Positions 37,701-47,529 of a stretch of DNA of 64,000 nt are shown here, piece by piece. The stretch's first letter is position 1. The number at the start of each line of letters is the position of its first letter. The notes under the pieces are model-generated. The model searched no databases. It was not told the DNA's origin and saw only the letters and a program-made list of their open reading frames with translations. The translations under genes and the position numbers were made by a program. Source of the stretch: an uncultured Nostoc sp. (GTDB taxonomy: Bacteria; Cyanobacteriota; Cyanobacteriia; Cyanobacteriales; Nostocaceae); assembly GCF_937863485.1 (NCBI RefSeq), contig NZ_CALMFY010000188.1, forward strand, positions 1-64,000, in the 5' to 3' direction.

Positions 37701-40429
37701 GTTTTAGCAATCTTCTGCCTATATTTAAAACAGAAGTTAATAATTTAGTAGCACAAATCAAAACCAAATGGACAGATACACAGCAAGCAATTGAACTCAT
37801 TCAAAATTATGGTGACAATCTCGCAGCTTTACTAATCGGTGAAAAAGAACCGTTAGAGTTGCATTTTGCTACCTTAGTTAAGGACGGAAAAATTGCTAGA
37901 GAAAACTCACCTGCGGATATATATTACAACAGCATTACCAAGGCAACTGTAGAACAGTTAGTGCGATCGCTACCAGTAGAGACTAACTTAAGATTTCTCG
38001 AAATTGGCGGTGGAACTGGTATTGCTACTGCGGAATTGTTACCTTTATTGCCATCTCACAGAACTAAATATACTTTCACCGATGTAGGTGGTTTTTTCCT
38101 TGACGAAGCAAAGAAGAAGTTTAACGCCTATCCATTTATCGAATATCGATTTTTAGATATTGAGAAATCTTTGACGGAACAAGGATATACGCCCCATAGC
38201 TTTGATATCGTCATAGCTGTTAACGTTTTTCACGTTACTCAAAATTTAGGTAAAACTATTGATAGTGTACTTTCACTATTAGCACCTGGCGGCTTTCTTC
38301 TAATTCAAGAAATTACCCAACCCCAGTTAGAATTTGATATTACTGATGGTCTGTTGATGCCTCCATTAGAGGATGAAAAACGTAGCCAAGGAAATCCTTT
38401 TTTATCCAAACAAAAGTGGCAAGAAATATTACGCGCTCATGGGTTTGTTAGAATAGCAAATTTTTCCGAAACGGAAGCTTTTGGACAACATATTTTTTTG
38501 GCTCAGGCTTCTCTATCAGCAACCGAATCAAAAGATGGCAAATTAGATATAGCTGACTGGTTTTACATTCCATTGTGGCAACGTTCTTTACCACCTCATG
38601 CTCAACTGATAAATGATGAAAAACAAGAAAACTGGTTGATATTTGTAGATAATTGTGGTTTAGGCGATCGCATCGTACAGCGATTAAAACTGCAAGGACA
38701 AAATATCATTACTGTTCGTTTAGGAGAGGAATTTGCTTCTACAGAAAATCAAGGTGATCGCTCATATATAATTAACCCTAGACACAGGAGTAACTATACT
38801 AGGCTAATCGAAGAACTGCGGACTCGGAATTTCCGACCTACAAAAATTGTGCATTTATGGAGTGTTACCCCTGTAAATGAGACAGAATTAACAAGTGCAG
38901 ATGTGCAAGCTGCTCAAGAGCGAGGATTTTACAGTTTACTCTTTCTTACGAAAGGCTTGGGAGCAGAAAATAACTCAAATCAACTACAAATTAAAGTCAT
39001 TTCTAATAATATGCAGGCGGTAAGCCCGGATGAAATTCTTTGTCCTCAAAAGGCTACTATAGTTGGATTAGTAAAGGTAATCGGTCAAGAATATCAAAAT
39101 ATTCACTGTTGTAGTATTGATATCAATCTGCCGACATCAGGTAGCTGGCAAGAAGAGAAACTCACAGAAAAACTGCTAATTGAACTTACAGCCCCATCAA
39201 GCGATCACATAGTTGCTTATAGAGGTGGATATCGTTGGGTACGAACTTTTAAAAAAGAGCATTTACCAGCAATTACCAAAAAACCAAAACTCAAAACAAA
39301 AGGAGTTTATTTAATTGTCGGTGGGTTGGGAAGCCTGGGATTAGTATTAGCAGAATATCTAGCAAAGAACTTTCAAGCCAAACTAATTCTAACAGGACAT
39401 TCTAATTTTCCGCAGCCCGATCAATGGCCTCAATGGCTAATGAAAGATGACGCTACGAGTAGTAAAATTCGGAAACTGCTGGAGTTGGAAAGCCTTGGTG
39501 CTGAGGTGATAGTAGTACAGGCGGATACCGCTAACCTAGAGCAAATGCAACAAGTGATCGCGAAAGCAGAGACAAAGTTTGGTGCAATTAATGGTGTAAT
39601 TCACTCCGTGGCAACTAGCTTAACCCAGAGAATGAGACAGATTGAGCAAATTACCGAAGAAGAATGCGATCGCGAATTTCAAGGAAAAGTCTACGGTTTG
39701 TTAGTATTACAACAAGTTTTGCAGCGTAAAAAGCTTGAATTTTGTTTCTTAGTATCTTCTTTAGCATCAATTTTCGGTGGAGTTGGACATAGTGCTTACT
39801 CAGCATCAAACCTATTCATGGATGCTTTTGTTGCCCAACATAATCAGATAAATTCTATTCCTTGGGTGAGTCTTAACTGGGATGGAAGAGTGCCATTTTT
39901 AGAAGCTAAAAATGAATCTATATCTTTCCTGAATCCTGAGTTGACAATGACACCAGAAGATGATGTGGAAGTCTTTAATAGAGTTTTACCTTGGGATGAA
40001 CTTGGACAGGTTGTTGTTTCTACCAGAAACTTAGAAATAAGAATTAAGGAATGGGCTAATTTTGCCTCGATAGAACAAAAAAATAATTCATCTTCAAGGC
40101 ATTTTAGATCGAATTTAAACAATACTTATTCTGCTCCTCGCAATCTAATAGAACAAGAAATTGTTAATCTTTGGCAAGAATTACTCGGCGTTCAAAAAGT
40201 TGGTATTCACGATAATTTCTTTAAGTTGGGTGGAGATTCTTTAACTGGAGTCACTTTGATTAATAAGTTCCAACAAAAATTGAGCAAAACTATTCCAATT
40301 GCAGCATTATTTGAAGCGCCAACTGTGGCAGAATTAGCTGAATACTGTCAAAAACAGTCACCAATCCCTGTTTTACTTAATGATGAAAATCACTTAGAAA
40401 CAAGTGATCGTGAACAAGGGGTGCTATGA
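34724..40429 (+). CDS. Type I PKS module: KS-AT-cMT-KR-ACP
   Basis: 1,901 residues, starting six bases after the previous stop. KS: TACSSSLVA with active Cys at about 179, HGTGTALGDP at 316, NIGHLDAAAG at 354. AT: GHSIGEY at 626 with HAFH at about 725, the malonyl-CoA-type motif. A C-methyltransferase lies between (EIGGGTGIATAELLPLLP, about 1092). KR: GGLGSLG at 1532 and SAYSASN at 1691. ACP: GGDSLTG at 1835. There are no DH or ER motifs. The module would extend the acyl-alanyl chain by one malonate, methylate the alpha carbon and reduce the ketone, giving a 2-methyl-3-hydroxy (statine-like) unit. The next gene overlaps by four bases. Confidence 0.95.
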   Translation: MASTETQESIEKIAIIGMAGQFPGAKNIEHFWQNLKDGVESISRFSEEELISAGVEPTLLNESNYVKAGGVLDDIDLFDAAFFELNHKEAEITDPQHRLFLESAWEALENAGYDSQRCNNRIGVYAGASLSNYCSFDFNSDHVGSATSYQTLIGNDKDFLSTRVSYKLNLKGPSITVQTACSSSLVAVSLACQSLLNYQCDMALAGGVSIHTPQKTGYISQEGGTLSPDGHCYAFDARAKGTVIGNGVGVVVLKRLQDAIADGDFIYATILGSAINNDGSGKVGYTAPSVDGQAEAIAEAMMLADVEPETISYIETHGTGTALGDPIEIAALSQVFRSTTDKTGFCAIGSVKTNIGHLDAAAGVTGLIKTALALKHQLIPPSLNFEQPNPQIDFASSPFYVNTKLSEWQTGANPRRAGVSSLGMGGTNAHVILEEREQESRDAGAQGRNYQLLVLSAKTDSALETATKNLAQYLTQHPDLKLADVAYTLQVGRKEFNYRRILVCEDIEDAIKTLSQQDTQRVLTHFQEPCQESIAFMFPGQGAQYANMGKELYETETVFREQVDRCCEILKLHLDLDLRTLIYPQNCEVAIEQLKQTHIAQPALFIIEYALAQLWMSWGVRPQAAIGHSIGEYVAACLAGVFSLEDALVLVAARGRLMQQMPAGSMLAVSLPQEQVQALLNEELSIAASNAPSACVVAGSHDAINTLKQKLLEKGINCRRLHVSHAFHSSMMESILEPFRQEVTKVKLHPPKMPFISNITGTWITNQEATDPNYWVKHLRQIVYFSPGISELVQEANRIFLEVGPGQTLCTLSKQHSSDKLIISSLAHPQEKQSDVVFLLNNLGRLWLSGVSINWSGFYANERRQRIPLPTYSFERQRYWHSQQSSVEQSRRGLKLPDFWQSLIEAGQVQSVRGIFSFDQKTYAANKNRLEDLCSAYMNLALQDLGIFSNTSEKYSLDELLVKGRILPYYRQLLCRWLTVLVERGYLQQDAGRFSNLLPIFKTEVNNLVAQIKTKWTDTQQAIELIQNYGDNLAALLIGEKEPLELHFATLVKDGKIARENSPADIYYNSITKATVEQLVRSLPVETNLRFLEIGGGTGIATAELLPLLPSHRTKYTFTDVGGFFLDEAKKKFNAYPFIEYRFLDIEKSLTEQGYTPHSFDIVIAVNVFHVTQNLGKTIDSVLSLLAPGGFLLIQEITQPQLEFDITDGLLMPPLEDEKRSQGNPFLSKQKWQEILRAHGFVRIANFSETEAFGQHIFLAQASLSATESKDGKLDIADWFYIPLWQRSLPPHAQLINDEKQENWLIFVDNCGLGDRIVQRLKLQGQNIITVRLGEEFASTENQGDRSYIINPRHRSNYTRLIEELRTRNFRPTKIVHLWSVTPVNETELTSADVQAAQERGFYSLLFLTKGLGAENNSNQLQIKVISNNMQAVSPDEILCPQKATIVGLVKVIGQEYQNIHCCSIDINLPTSGSWQEEKLTEKLLIELTAPSSDHIVAYRGGYRWVRTFKKEHLPAITKKPKLKTKGVYLIVGGLGSLGLVLAEYLAKNFQAKLILTGHSNFPQPDQWPQWLMKDDATSSKIRKLLELESLGAEVIVVQADTANLEQMQQVIAKAETKFGAINGVIHSVATSLTQRMRQIEQITEEECDREFQGKVYGLLVLQQVLQRKKLEFCFLVSSLASIFGGVGHSAYSASNLFMDAFVAQHNQINSIPWVSLNWDGRVPFLEAKNESISFLNPELTMTPEDDVEVFNRVLPWDELGQVVVSTRNLEIRIKEWANFASIEQKNNSSSRHFRSNLNNTYSAPRNLIEQEIVNLWQELLGVQKVGIHDNFFKLGGDSLTGVTLINKFQQKLSKTIPIAALFEAPTVAELAEYCQKQSPIPVLLNDENHLETSDREQGVL

Positions 40430-43044
40430 AAACTATCGAACAGTTTTTATCTAAGCTTGAAAGTCTAGACGTAAAACTTTGGCGAGAAGGAGAGAAGTTA
40501 CACTATAACGCGCCCAAAGGTATAATTACATCTACTCTACTAACTCAAATACGGGAACATAAAGCAGAGATTTTGCAAATATTACGTCAGGATGATGTAA
40601 TTCATCCTGTACAAAGAAATCAACCGCTACCCTTATCTTTTGCTCAACAAAGATTGTGGCTTGCAGAACAATTACAATCTGATAGTTTCACATATAACGA
40701 ACCAGTTGCTTTGCACTTACTTGGTTATCTCAATCTAGAAGTACTCGAACAAAGCATCAACGAAATTGTACGCCGTCATGAAATTTTGCGTACTACCTTT
40801 ACTGCAATAGATGGTCAACCTGCACAAGTAATTGCTCCAACTTTAAATGTTAAAGTATCAGTAGTAGATTTCAGCAATTTATTAGAAATTGAGCGAGAAG
40901 CTAAGACAAAAATATTTGCTCGTCAAGAAGCACAGTTACCTTTTAATCTGGCACAATTACCACTAATTAGAGTCACAGTTCTCCAGCTTGGCAACCAAGA
41001 AAATATATTATTGCTCACCGTACACCATATTGTTTGGGATGGCTGGTCTATAGGAGTGTTGATTCGGGAATTAAACACCCTATATAGCGCATTTTATAAT
41101 GGTCAACCTTCTCCATTACCAAAACTAACAATTCAGTATGCAGACTTTGCTGTTTGGCAGAGAAAGTACTTACAAGGAAAAGTTTTAGCAGAAAAACTAT
41201 CTTATTGGCAAGAAAGACTTGGTCATAATCTACCCGTACTGCAATTATCTACAGTGCGTCCGCGCACAGAAGTTAAAACTAATCGTGGTGTTAGTCAATC
41301 TTTTGTGATTCCCTCTAACTTAGCACAAGCAATTCAAGCATTAAGTCATCAAGAAGGTGTTAGTCTTTTTATGACTTTATTAGCAGCTTTTCAGGTATTA
41401 TTGTTGCAATATACCAAACAAGAAGATATTGTTATTGGTACAGATATTGCTAATCGTAACCAGACAGAAACAGAATCATTAATTGGATTTTTCATGAATC
41501 TGTTAGTGTTACGTACAGATTTAAGTGGCAACCCTAGTTTTCAAGAATTACTGGCAAGAGTACGCCAAGTCACTTTAGCAGCTTATGCTCATCTAGATTT
41601 GCCTTTTGAAGAATTAGTTAAAGCTTTCCAACCTGAACGTAATTTAAGTAATACATCGCCATTATTTCAGGTTTTATTTGTTCTCCAAAACACTCCTATG
41701 CCCTCTTTAGATTTACCAGGATTAACATTAAAAGAATGGTTTTGGAGAAACGATACAGCCAGGTTTGAATTAGCCATATTTTTGACCAAAACTCCTCAAG
41801 GAATTACTAGCACTTGGCGGTATAATAGTGAACTATTTACAGAAAGTGCAATCGCTCGCATGGCAAGCCATTTTGAGACTTTACTAAATAGTATCGTTCA
41901 GCAACCTAATAGCAGAATTAATAGTTTAGAAATATTGACTGAATCTGAAAAGAAACAACAAGATATGCAAAACAACAAACGCAAAGCTTTTAATCGAGAA
42001 AAATTTATTAAAATTGCTCCTACAAGTATCAATTTATCATCTAAAAATTTCGTTAAAACCACCTATTTGCAAGAGGGAAATACCTTTCCTTTAGTAATTC
42101 AACCTTCATCTGATGATGTTGATTTAGTAGATTGGGCTAAAAGTAGTTGTGAATTTATAGAAAATGAATTATTAAAGCATGGTACTATTTTATTTAGAGG
42201 ATTTAAAACTAATACAGTCACAGAATTTGAAAATTTTGCTGGCGTAGTTTGTTCAAATTTATTTGGTGACTATGGCGATTTACCCCGCATTGGTGAAGGT
42301 AACAAAGTATATGGTTCTACTCCCTACCCAGCCGACAAAGCCATACTTTTTCATAACGAAAGTTCTCATTTACATTGTTTTCCTCTGAAAATCTGGTTTT
42401 TCTGCGTTCAACCTGCAAAACAAGGTGGAGAGACACCAATTATAGACTGTCGCAAAGCCTATCAAATTCTCCCAGCGCAATTACGAGAAAAATTAGCCGC
42501 AAAACAATTCATGTACGTTCGTAACTATATGAATAATTTAGATGTTAGCTGGCAAGATTTTTTCCGTACTTCCGATAAAAGTGTGGTAGAAGATTACTGT
42601 CGCCAAGCAGGAATTAACTTTGAATGGTACGGAGACGATAGTTTAATCACTCGCCAAGTTCGTCCAGCATTAGCAGTACATCCTAGAACTGGCGAATCGG
42701 TATTTTTTAATCAAATTCAATTACATCACATTGCTTATTTGGATGTAAAAACTAGAGATTCTTTATTATCTTTATTTGATGAGAAACAATTACCACGTAA
42801 TGTTTATTATGGTGATGGTACTCCTATTGAAGATAATGTAATTGCGGAAATTAATCAAGTTTATCATCACTCTCAGACCAGCTTTTTGTGGTGCAAAGGA
42901 GATATCCTCATGCTAGATAATATGTTATGCGCTCATGGACGTTCTCCCTATATCGGACAACGCAAAATTGTAGTAGCAATGGGAGAAATGATCCATAGTA
43001 ATAATATTGCCAAGCCAACGACGGAGGAAATATATGCTAACTGA
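40426..43044 (+). CDS. TubC docking-C domain fused to a Fe(II)/2OG beta-hydroxylase
   Basis: 872 residues. Residues 1-50 resemble a TubC N-terminal docking domain (IEQFLSKLESLDVKLW). The C domain (65-490) has intact HHIVWDG at about 201. There is no A or PCP domain. Residues 535-865 are a TauD/SyrP-like oxygenase: the iron ligands are His643 and Glu645 (FHNESSH) and His837 (CAHGRSPY), and the distal arginine of the 2-oxoglutarate site would lie just after. The C domain would join the polyketide acyl chain to the amino acid on the next protein's PCP, and the oxygenase would beta-hydroxylate that residue (Asp by code). Start and stop overlap both neighbours. Such a C-oxygenase fusion is uncommon; freestanding or A-PCP-fused hydroxylases are more usual. 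Confidence 0.92.
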   Translation: MKTIEQFLSKLESLDVKLWREGEKLHYNAPKGIITSTLLTQIREHKAEILQILRQDDVIHPVQRNQPLPLSFAQQRLWLAEQLQSDSFTYNEPVALHLLGYLNLEVLEQSINEIVRRHEILRTTFTAIDGQPAQVIAPTLNVKVSVVDFSNLLEIEREAKTKIFARQEAQLPFNLAQLPLIRVTVLQLGNQENILLLTVHHIVWDGWSIGVLIRELNTLYSAFYNGQPSPLPKLTIQYADFAVWQRKYLQGKVLAEKLSYWQERLGHNLPVLQLSTVRPRTEVKTNRGVSQSFVIPSNLAQAIQALSHQEGVSLFMTLLAAFQVLLLQYTKQEDIVIGTDIANRNQTETESLIGFFMNLLVLRTDLSGNPSFQELLARVRQVTLAAYAHLDLPFEELVKAFQPERNLSNTSPLFQVLFVLQNTPMPSLDLPGLTLKEWFWRNDTARFELAIFLTKTPQGITSTWRYNSELFTESAIARMASHFETLLNSIVQQPNSRINSLEILTESEKKQQDMQNNKRKAFNREKFIKIAPTSINLSSKNFVKTTYLQEGNTFPLVIQPSSDDVDLVDWAKSSCEFIENELLKHGTILFRGFKTNTVTEFENFAGVVCSNLFGDYGDLPRIGEGNKVYGSTPYPADKAILFHNESSHLHCFPLKIWFFCVQPAKQGGETPIIDCRKAYQILPAQLREKLAAKQFMYVRNYMNNLDVSWQDFFRTSDKSVVEDYCRQAGINFEWYGDDSLITRQVRPALAVHPRTGESVFFNQIQLHHIAYLDVKTRDSLLSLFDEKQLPRNVYYGDGTPIEDNVIAEINQVYHHSQTSFLWCKGDILMLDNMLCAHGRSPYIGQRKIVVAMGEMIHSNNIAKPTTEEIYAN

Positions 43045-46000
43045 AACTATTAATGGTTTTCGACTTTCTCCTCAGCAAAAAAGATTGTGGCTGTTACAAC
43101 AAGAAAGCAGTGCTTATGTTGCTCAAACAGCTATTCTGCTAGAAGGTGATTTGAACAAAGAAGCTTTAAAAGCTGCTTTACAAAAAATTATATTGCGCCA
43201 TGAAATATTACGAAGCAGTTTTTGTAAAGTAGTTGGCTTGAAACTGCCAATCATGGTAGTAAAAGATAGCTGTATTTTTGCATGGCAAGAACTAGATTTA
43301 AGTAATTGTGAAACGGAAGCAGTTGCAATTGAATTGGCTTGTCGGGATGAAATCAAAAAGCCTTTTAATTTAGAGGAAGCACCACTTTTACGAGCATCTT
43401 TACTTAAACTGTCAGTAAACAAACATATTTTGGTGATTTCTTTACCAGCATTATGTGCTGATAGTGAAACGTTGAAAAATCTGTTTATAGAAATTAGCGA
43501 CTTTTATGCTAATGGCTCAGACACAGAAATTGTACAGTATACTCACTTTTCAGAATGGCAAAATCAATTATTAATAGAACCAGAAGCAAAAAACTTTAAA
43601 GATTATTGGCTTCGGCAAGATTTTTCGGCTATATCTAAACTACACTTTCCTTTTCAAGATAAATGCAACAATCCAGGAGAATTTCAGCCGGAGTATTTTG
43701 AGTTTCTAATTAATGACCAAATTACTGATAAGATAAAAACAGACTTTTCTTTAGATGAATTTTTGTTTTCATGCTGGAATATTTTACTGTGGGGGCTGTT
43801 AAAAAAATCAGAAATTATCATCGGTAAGAATTGTCATGGTAGAGAATACGAAGAATTACAAAATGCTTTTGGTTTAATTTCTAAATATCTCCCAATTGCT
43901 AACCGCCTTACACCAGACTTAAGCTTTAAAGAAGTTATAAAGCAGGTGAGACAAGCTAAACAAAATGCTGAGGAGTGGCAAGAATATTTTGTTAATGAAG
44001 AAATAGAAAGCTTGTCTGACGGATTACCAATATTATTTGAATTTATCGATTTACCTGAAAAATTTTACCTCAATAATGTAATTTTTTCAGTTTATAGGCA
44101 GTACAATTGTGCTGATAAATTCAATATCAAGCTTTCTGCTTTTGCTAATAATAAATGTATAAACCTGAGAATTTATTACAATAAAAAACAGGTTACATCT
44201 AATGCGATCACTCTTTTGTCTGAACAATTCTATACTTTAGTAGCCAGTGTGATCGCCAATCCAAATTTGGTAATAAGTCATCTGAAAATTCTTCCTGATA
44301 ATCAGTTACAGCAACTACTAATTGATTTCAATCAAACACAAGCTGATTATCCACAAAATAAGTGCATTCATCAACTATTTGCAGCACAAGCAGCTAAGAC
44401 ACCAGATAATATTGCTGTGATCTTTGAAAATGAACAACTTAGTTACCGTGAACTTAACAATCACGCTAATCAATTAGCTAATTATCTGCAACACTTGGGT
44501 GTAAAATCTGATGTATTAGTGGGAATTTGTTTAGAAAAATCCCATTTATCAATTGTTTCTATGTTGGCAATTCTCAAAGCAGGTGGTGCATACTTGCCTT
44601 TAGATCCAAATATTCCAGAGGAACGCTTGGGTTTAATGTTGCAAGATGCCCAAGTACAAGTTTTGTTGACTCAAGAAAAATTACTTTCTAGATTGTCTGC
44701 ATATACAGCGCAAGTTGTATGTTTAGATAATTGGGAAGCCGACCAAAACAGCTTTGAAAATCCTCTTAGCAGTGTCACCCATGAAAATTTAGCTTATGTT
44801 ATCTATACCTCTGGTTCTACAGGAACACCAAAAGGTGTTGCAATTGAACATCGCCAACTATGCAATTATGTCCACGGCATTTTAGAAAAACTAGATTTAC
44901 CTGATACTGCGAGTTTTGCAACTGTCTCTACCTTTGCAGCAGATTTAGGTAACACAGTTATTTTTTCAGCTTTGTATACAGGTGGATGTCTGCACATTAT
45001 CTCTCAAGAACGCGCTACTAACCCCGTGGCGTTAGCTGAATATTGTCGCCGCCATCCTATCGACTGTCTCAAGATAGTTCCTTCTCATTTAAATGCACTG
45101 TTAACTACTGCTAACCCTGAAGAAATTTTGCCATCTCAATTACTGATTCTTGGTGGTGAAGCCGCAAGCTGGGATTTGGTAACACAAATTCAGCAGCTAA
45201 AACCGAGTTGTCAGATTTTAAATCACTATGGCCCAACAGAAGCTACTATTGGGGTGCTGACATATAAAGTCGAACAAGAAGCCACTCAATCAAAAACAGT
45301 ACCTCTCGGTTGTCCCATTGCTAACACCCAAATTTACCTACTTGATGAATATCTGCAACCTGTTCCCATATATGTACCTGGGGAACTGTACATTGGTGGC
45401 GCAAACTTAGGACGGGGATACCTCAACCGTCCTGAGTTGACTAAAGAAAGGTTTATTTCCAATCCTTTTAATCAAGTACAAGAAAGTCGCTTGTATAAAA
45501 CTGGTGATTTAGCTCGCTATCTGCCAGATGGTAACATCGAATTTTTAGGACGTTGCGATCGCCAAGTAAAAATTCATGGTTTCCGCATCGAACTAGAAGA
45601 AGTCGAAGCTATCTTGCGCCAACACCCAGCCGTTAGGCAAGCTGTGGCCACTGTGCGCGAGGAACGCTTAGTTGCTTATGTGGTTTCCCAGCCAACTTCT
45701 ACTAGCGACTTGCGGCAATTTATGCAAGAAAGGTTACCTGAATACATAGTTCCCACTGCCTTTGTCATCCTCAATACCATTCCCCTGACTGCAAACGGCA
45801 AAGTAGACTATCAAGCATTACCCGCGCCAAAACTTGCGGCAGAACTAGAAAAAACATATATCGCACCATGCACACCACAAGAAGAACAGTTAGCAAAAAT
45901 TTGGGCAGAAGTTCTTGGTTTAAAGCAAGTAGGCATTGACGATAACTTTTTTGAGATAGGCGGCGATTCTATTCTCAGCATTCAGGTAATATCCAAAGCG

Positions 46001-47524
46001 AATCAGGCAGGTTTGCAACTGACTCCCAAGCAATTGTTTGAACATCAGACAATCGCAGAGTTAGCAGCAGTAGCCCAAACAACTGAGTCTATCAAGACAG
46101 AAACAGGCTTAGTTATTGGAGAAGTACCCCTCACACCGATACAACACTGGTTTTTTGCCCAAAATTTACCTAATCCTCACCACTGGAATCAGTCAGTATT
46201 GCTAGAGGTACGGCAACATGTAGACTTTCAGATATTGGAACAAGTAATTAAGCAATTACTACAACATCACGATGCGCTAAGGTTGCGTTTTCAACAAACA
46301 AAAAATAGTTGGCAACAAGTTAATGCTGCACCTGACGAGATAGTATCAGTTACCAAACTAGATTTATCAGATAAATCAGACGCAGAACAAGAAAAAGCCA
46401 TTACATCTATTGCATCTGAATTACAAACTAGCCTTAACCTCTCTAATGGCCCTTTAATGCGGGTTGCTTATTTTGACCTTGGACAAGATAAACCACCTAG
46501 ACTGTTAATTATCATTCACCACTTAGTAGTTGATGCTGTCTCTTGGCGAATTTTATTAGAAGACTTGCAGACAGCTTACCAGCAACTTAGCCAAGGTCAG
46601 GAAATTCAGCTACCTGCAAAAACCACAGCCTTCAAGCAATGGGCAGAAAAGTTAAATGAATATGCTCACACTCCAGAGTTACAATCGGAACTCAAATACT
46701 GGCAAAATCAAACCCAGCAACCAGTTATTAACTTGCCAATAGATTATCAAGATGCAAATACAGTAGCATCTGCAAGAACTGTATCAATTTCTCTCAGCAG
46801 CACAGAAACTCAAGCTTTGTTACAAGAAGTACCAAAGGCTTATCAAACCCAAATCAATGATGTCTTGCTAACAGCCTTAGTTCAGCCTTGCGCCCAGTGG
46901 ACAGGAGATAATTCACTGTTACTTACCCTCGAAGCACATGGACGAGAAGACATTTTGCCTCATGTTAACTTATCGCGCACAGTCGGCTGGTTTACTGCCC
47001 AGTTTCCAGTTTTGTTGAACTTAAGCGATGCTTTGTCCCCCGGAGATGCTTTAAAAACTATTAAAGAGCAGTTACGTAATATTCCTCAAAATGGCATCAA
47101 CTATGGTTTTTTAAAATACTTAATTCAAAATAGCAGCCTCCAAGCTACACTGCAACCGCAGTTAAAATTCAACTATTTGGGGCAATTCGACCAAGTATTA
47201 TCAGATACTTCTATTTTTAAACTGGCAGCCCAAACAACTGGCCCAAACCGTAGCTTGCAAGGAAGCCGCAGCCATTTAATTGAAATTGATGGGATGGTGA
47301 CTAGTGGACAGTTGCAATTGACTTGGACATACAGCCAAAACATTCATCACTCCACCACTATTGAACGTTTGGCTGAAAGTTTTATACAAGAACTGCGCCG
47401 CTTAATTGCCCATTGCCAATCACAAGAAGCAGGGGGATATACACCTTCAGATTTCCCAGAAGCAGAACTCAGCCAACCCGAACTTGACAAGCTGCTTGCC
47501 AAAATTAGCCAAATGAGTAGGTAG
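43034..47524 (+). CDS. NRPS: degenerate C (interface-like)-A(Asp)-PCP-E
   Basis: About 1,496 residues. ATG at 43034 is favoured by GGAGG at 43023-43027; the longer frame from TTG at 43007 lacks this. Residues 1-430 are a condensation fold in which HHxxxDG is replaced by SLPALCADS (about 134), so both histidines are missing. The A domain has YTSGSTGTPKG at 591, specificity residues D-L-T-K-I-G-H-I-G-K (aspartate code) and GKVDY at 920. The PCP has GGDSILS at 975. The E domain has HHLVVDAVSW at 1160 and matches HHxxxDxxSW. The previous gene supplies both the true C domain and the hydroxylase, so this module should yield D-beta-hydroxyaspartate, an iron ligand. Confidence 0.95.
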   Translation: MLTETINGFRLSPQQKRLWLLQQESSAYVAQTAILLEGDLNKEALKAALQKIILRHEILRSSFCKVVGLKLPIMVVKDSCIFAWQELDLSNCETEAVAIELACRDEIKKPFNLEEAPLLRASLLKLSVNKHILVISLPALCADSETLKNLFIEISDFYANGSDTEIVQYTHFSEWQNQLLIEPEAKNFKDYWLRQDFSAISKLHFPFQDKCNNPGEFQPEYFEFLINDQITDKIKTDFSLDEFLFSCWNILLWGLLKKSEIIIGKNCHGREYEELQNAFGLISKYLPIANRLTPDLSFKEVIKQVRQAKQNAEEWQEYFVNEEIESLSDGLPILFEFIDLPEKFYLNNVIFSVYRQYNCADKFNIKLSAFANNKCINLRIYYNKKQVTSNAITLLSEQFYTLVASVIANPNLVISHLKILPDNQLQQLLIDFNQTQADYPQNKCIHQLFAAQAAKTPDNIAVIFENEQLSYRELNNHANQLANYLQHLGVKSDVLVGICLEKSHLSIVSMLAILKAGGAYLPLDPNIPEERLGLMLQDAQVQVLLTQEKLLSRLSAYTAQVVCLDNWEADQNSFENPLSSVTHENLAYVIYTSGSTGTPKGVAIEHRQLCNYVHGILEKLDLPDTASFATVSTFAADLGNTVIFSALYTGGCLHIISQERATNPVALAEYCRRHPIDCLKIVPSHLNALLTTANPEEILPSQLLILGGEAASWDLVTQIQQLKPSCQILNHYGPTEATIGVLTYKVEQEATQSKTVPLGCPIANTQIYLLDEYLQPVPIYVPGELYIGGANLGRGYLNRPELTKERFISNPFNQVQESRLYKTGDLARYLPDGNIEFLGRCDRQVKIHGFRIELEEVEAILRQHPAVRQAVATVREERLVAYVVSQPTSTSDLRQFMQERLPEYIVPTAFVILNTIPLTANGKVDYQALPAPKLAAELEKTYIAPCTPQEEQLAKIWAEVLGLKQVGIDDNFFEIGGDSILSIQVISKANQAGLQLTPKQLFEHQTIAELAAVAQTTESIKTETGLVIGEVPLTPIQHWFFAQNLPNPHHWNQSVLLEVRQHVDFQILEQVIKQLLQHHDALRLRFQQTKNSWQQVNAAPDEIVSVTKLDLSDKSDAEQEKAITSIASELQTSLNLSNGPLMRVAYFDLGQDKPPRLLIIIHHLVVDAVSWRILLEDLQTAYQQLSQGQEIQLPAKTTAFKQWAEKLNEYAHTPELQSELKYWQNQTQQPVINLPIDYQDANTVASARTVSISLSSTETQALLQEVPKAYQTQINDVLLTALVQPCAQWTGDNSLLLTLEAHGREDILPHVNLSRTVGWFTAQFPVLLNLSDALSPGDALKTIKEQLRNIPQNGINYGFLKYLIQNSSLQATLQPQLKFNYLGQFDQVLSDTSIFKLAAQTTGPNRSLQGSRSHLIEIDGMVTSGQLQLTWTYSQNIHHSTTIERLAESFIQELRRLIAHCQSQEAGGYTPSDFPEAELSQPELDKLLAKISQMSR

Positions 47525-47529
47525 AAATT

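Noticed and set aside
43007-43033. Earlier TTG start for the Asp module
   Set aside because: ATG at 43034 has GGAGG at the right distance and starts just before the recognisable domain; the extra residues are arginine-rich and unlike the family.
46500-46560. E domain HHLVVDAVSW as a catalytically altered site
   Set aside because: The epimerase motif is HHxxxDxxSW; the G-to-A change is at a variable position and the catalytic His and Asp are present.
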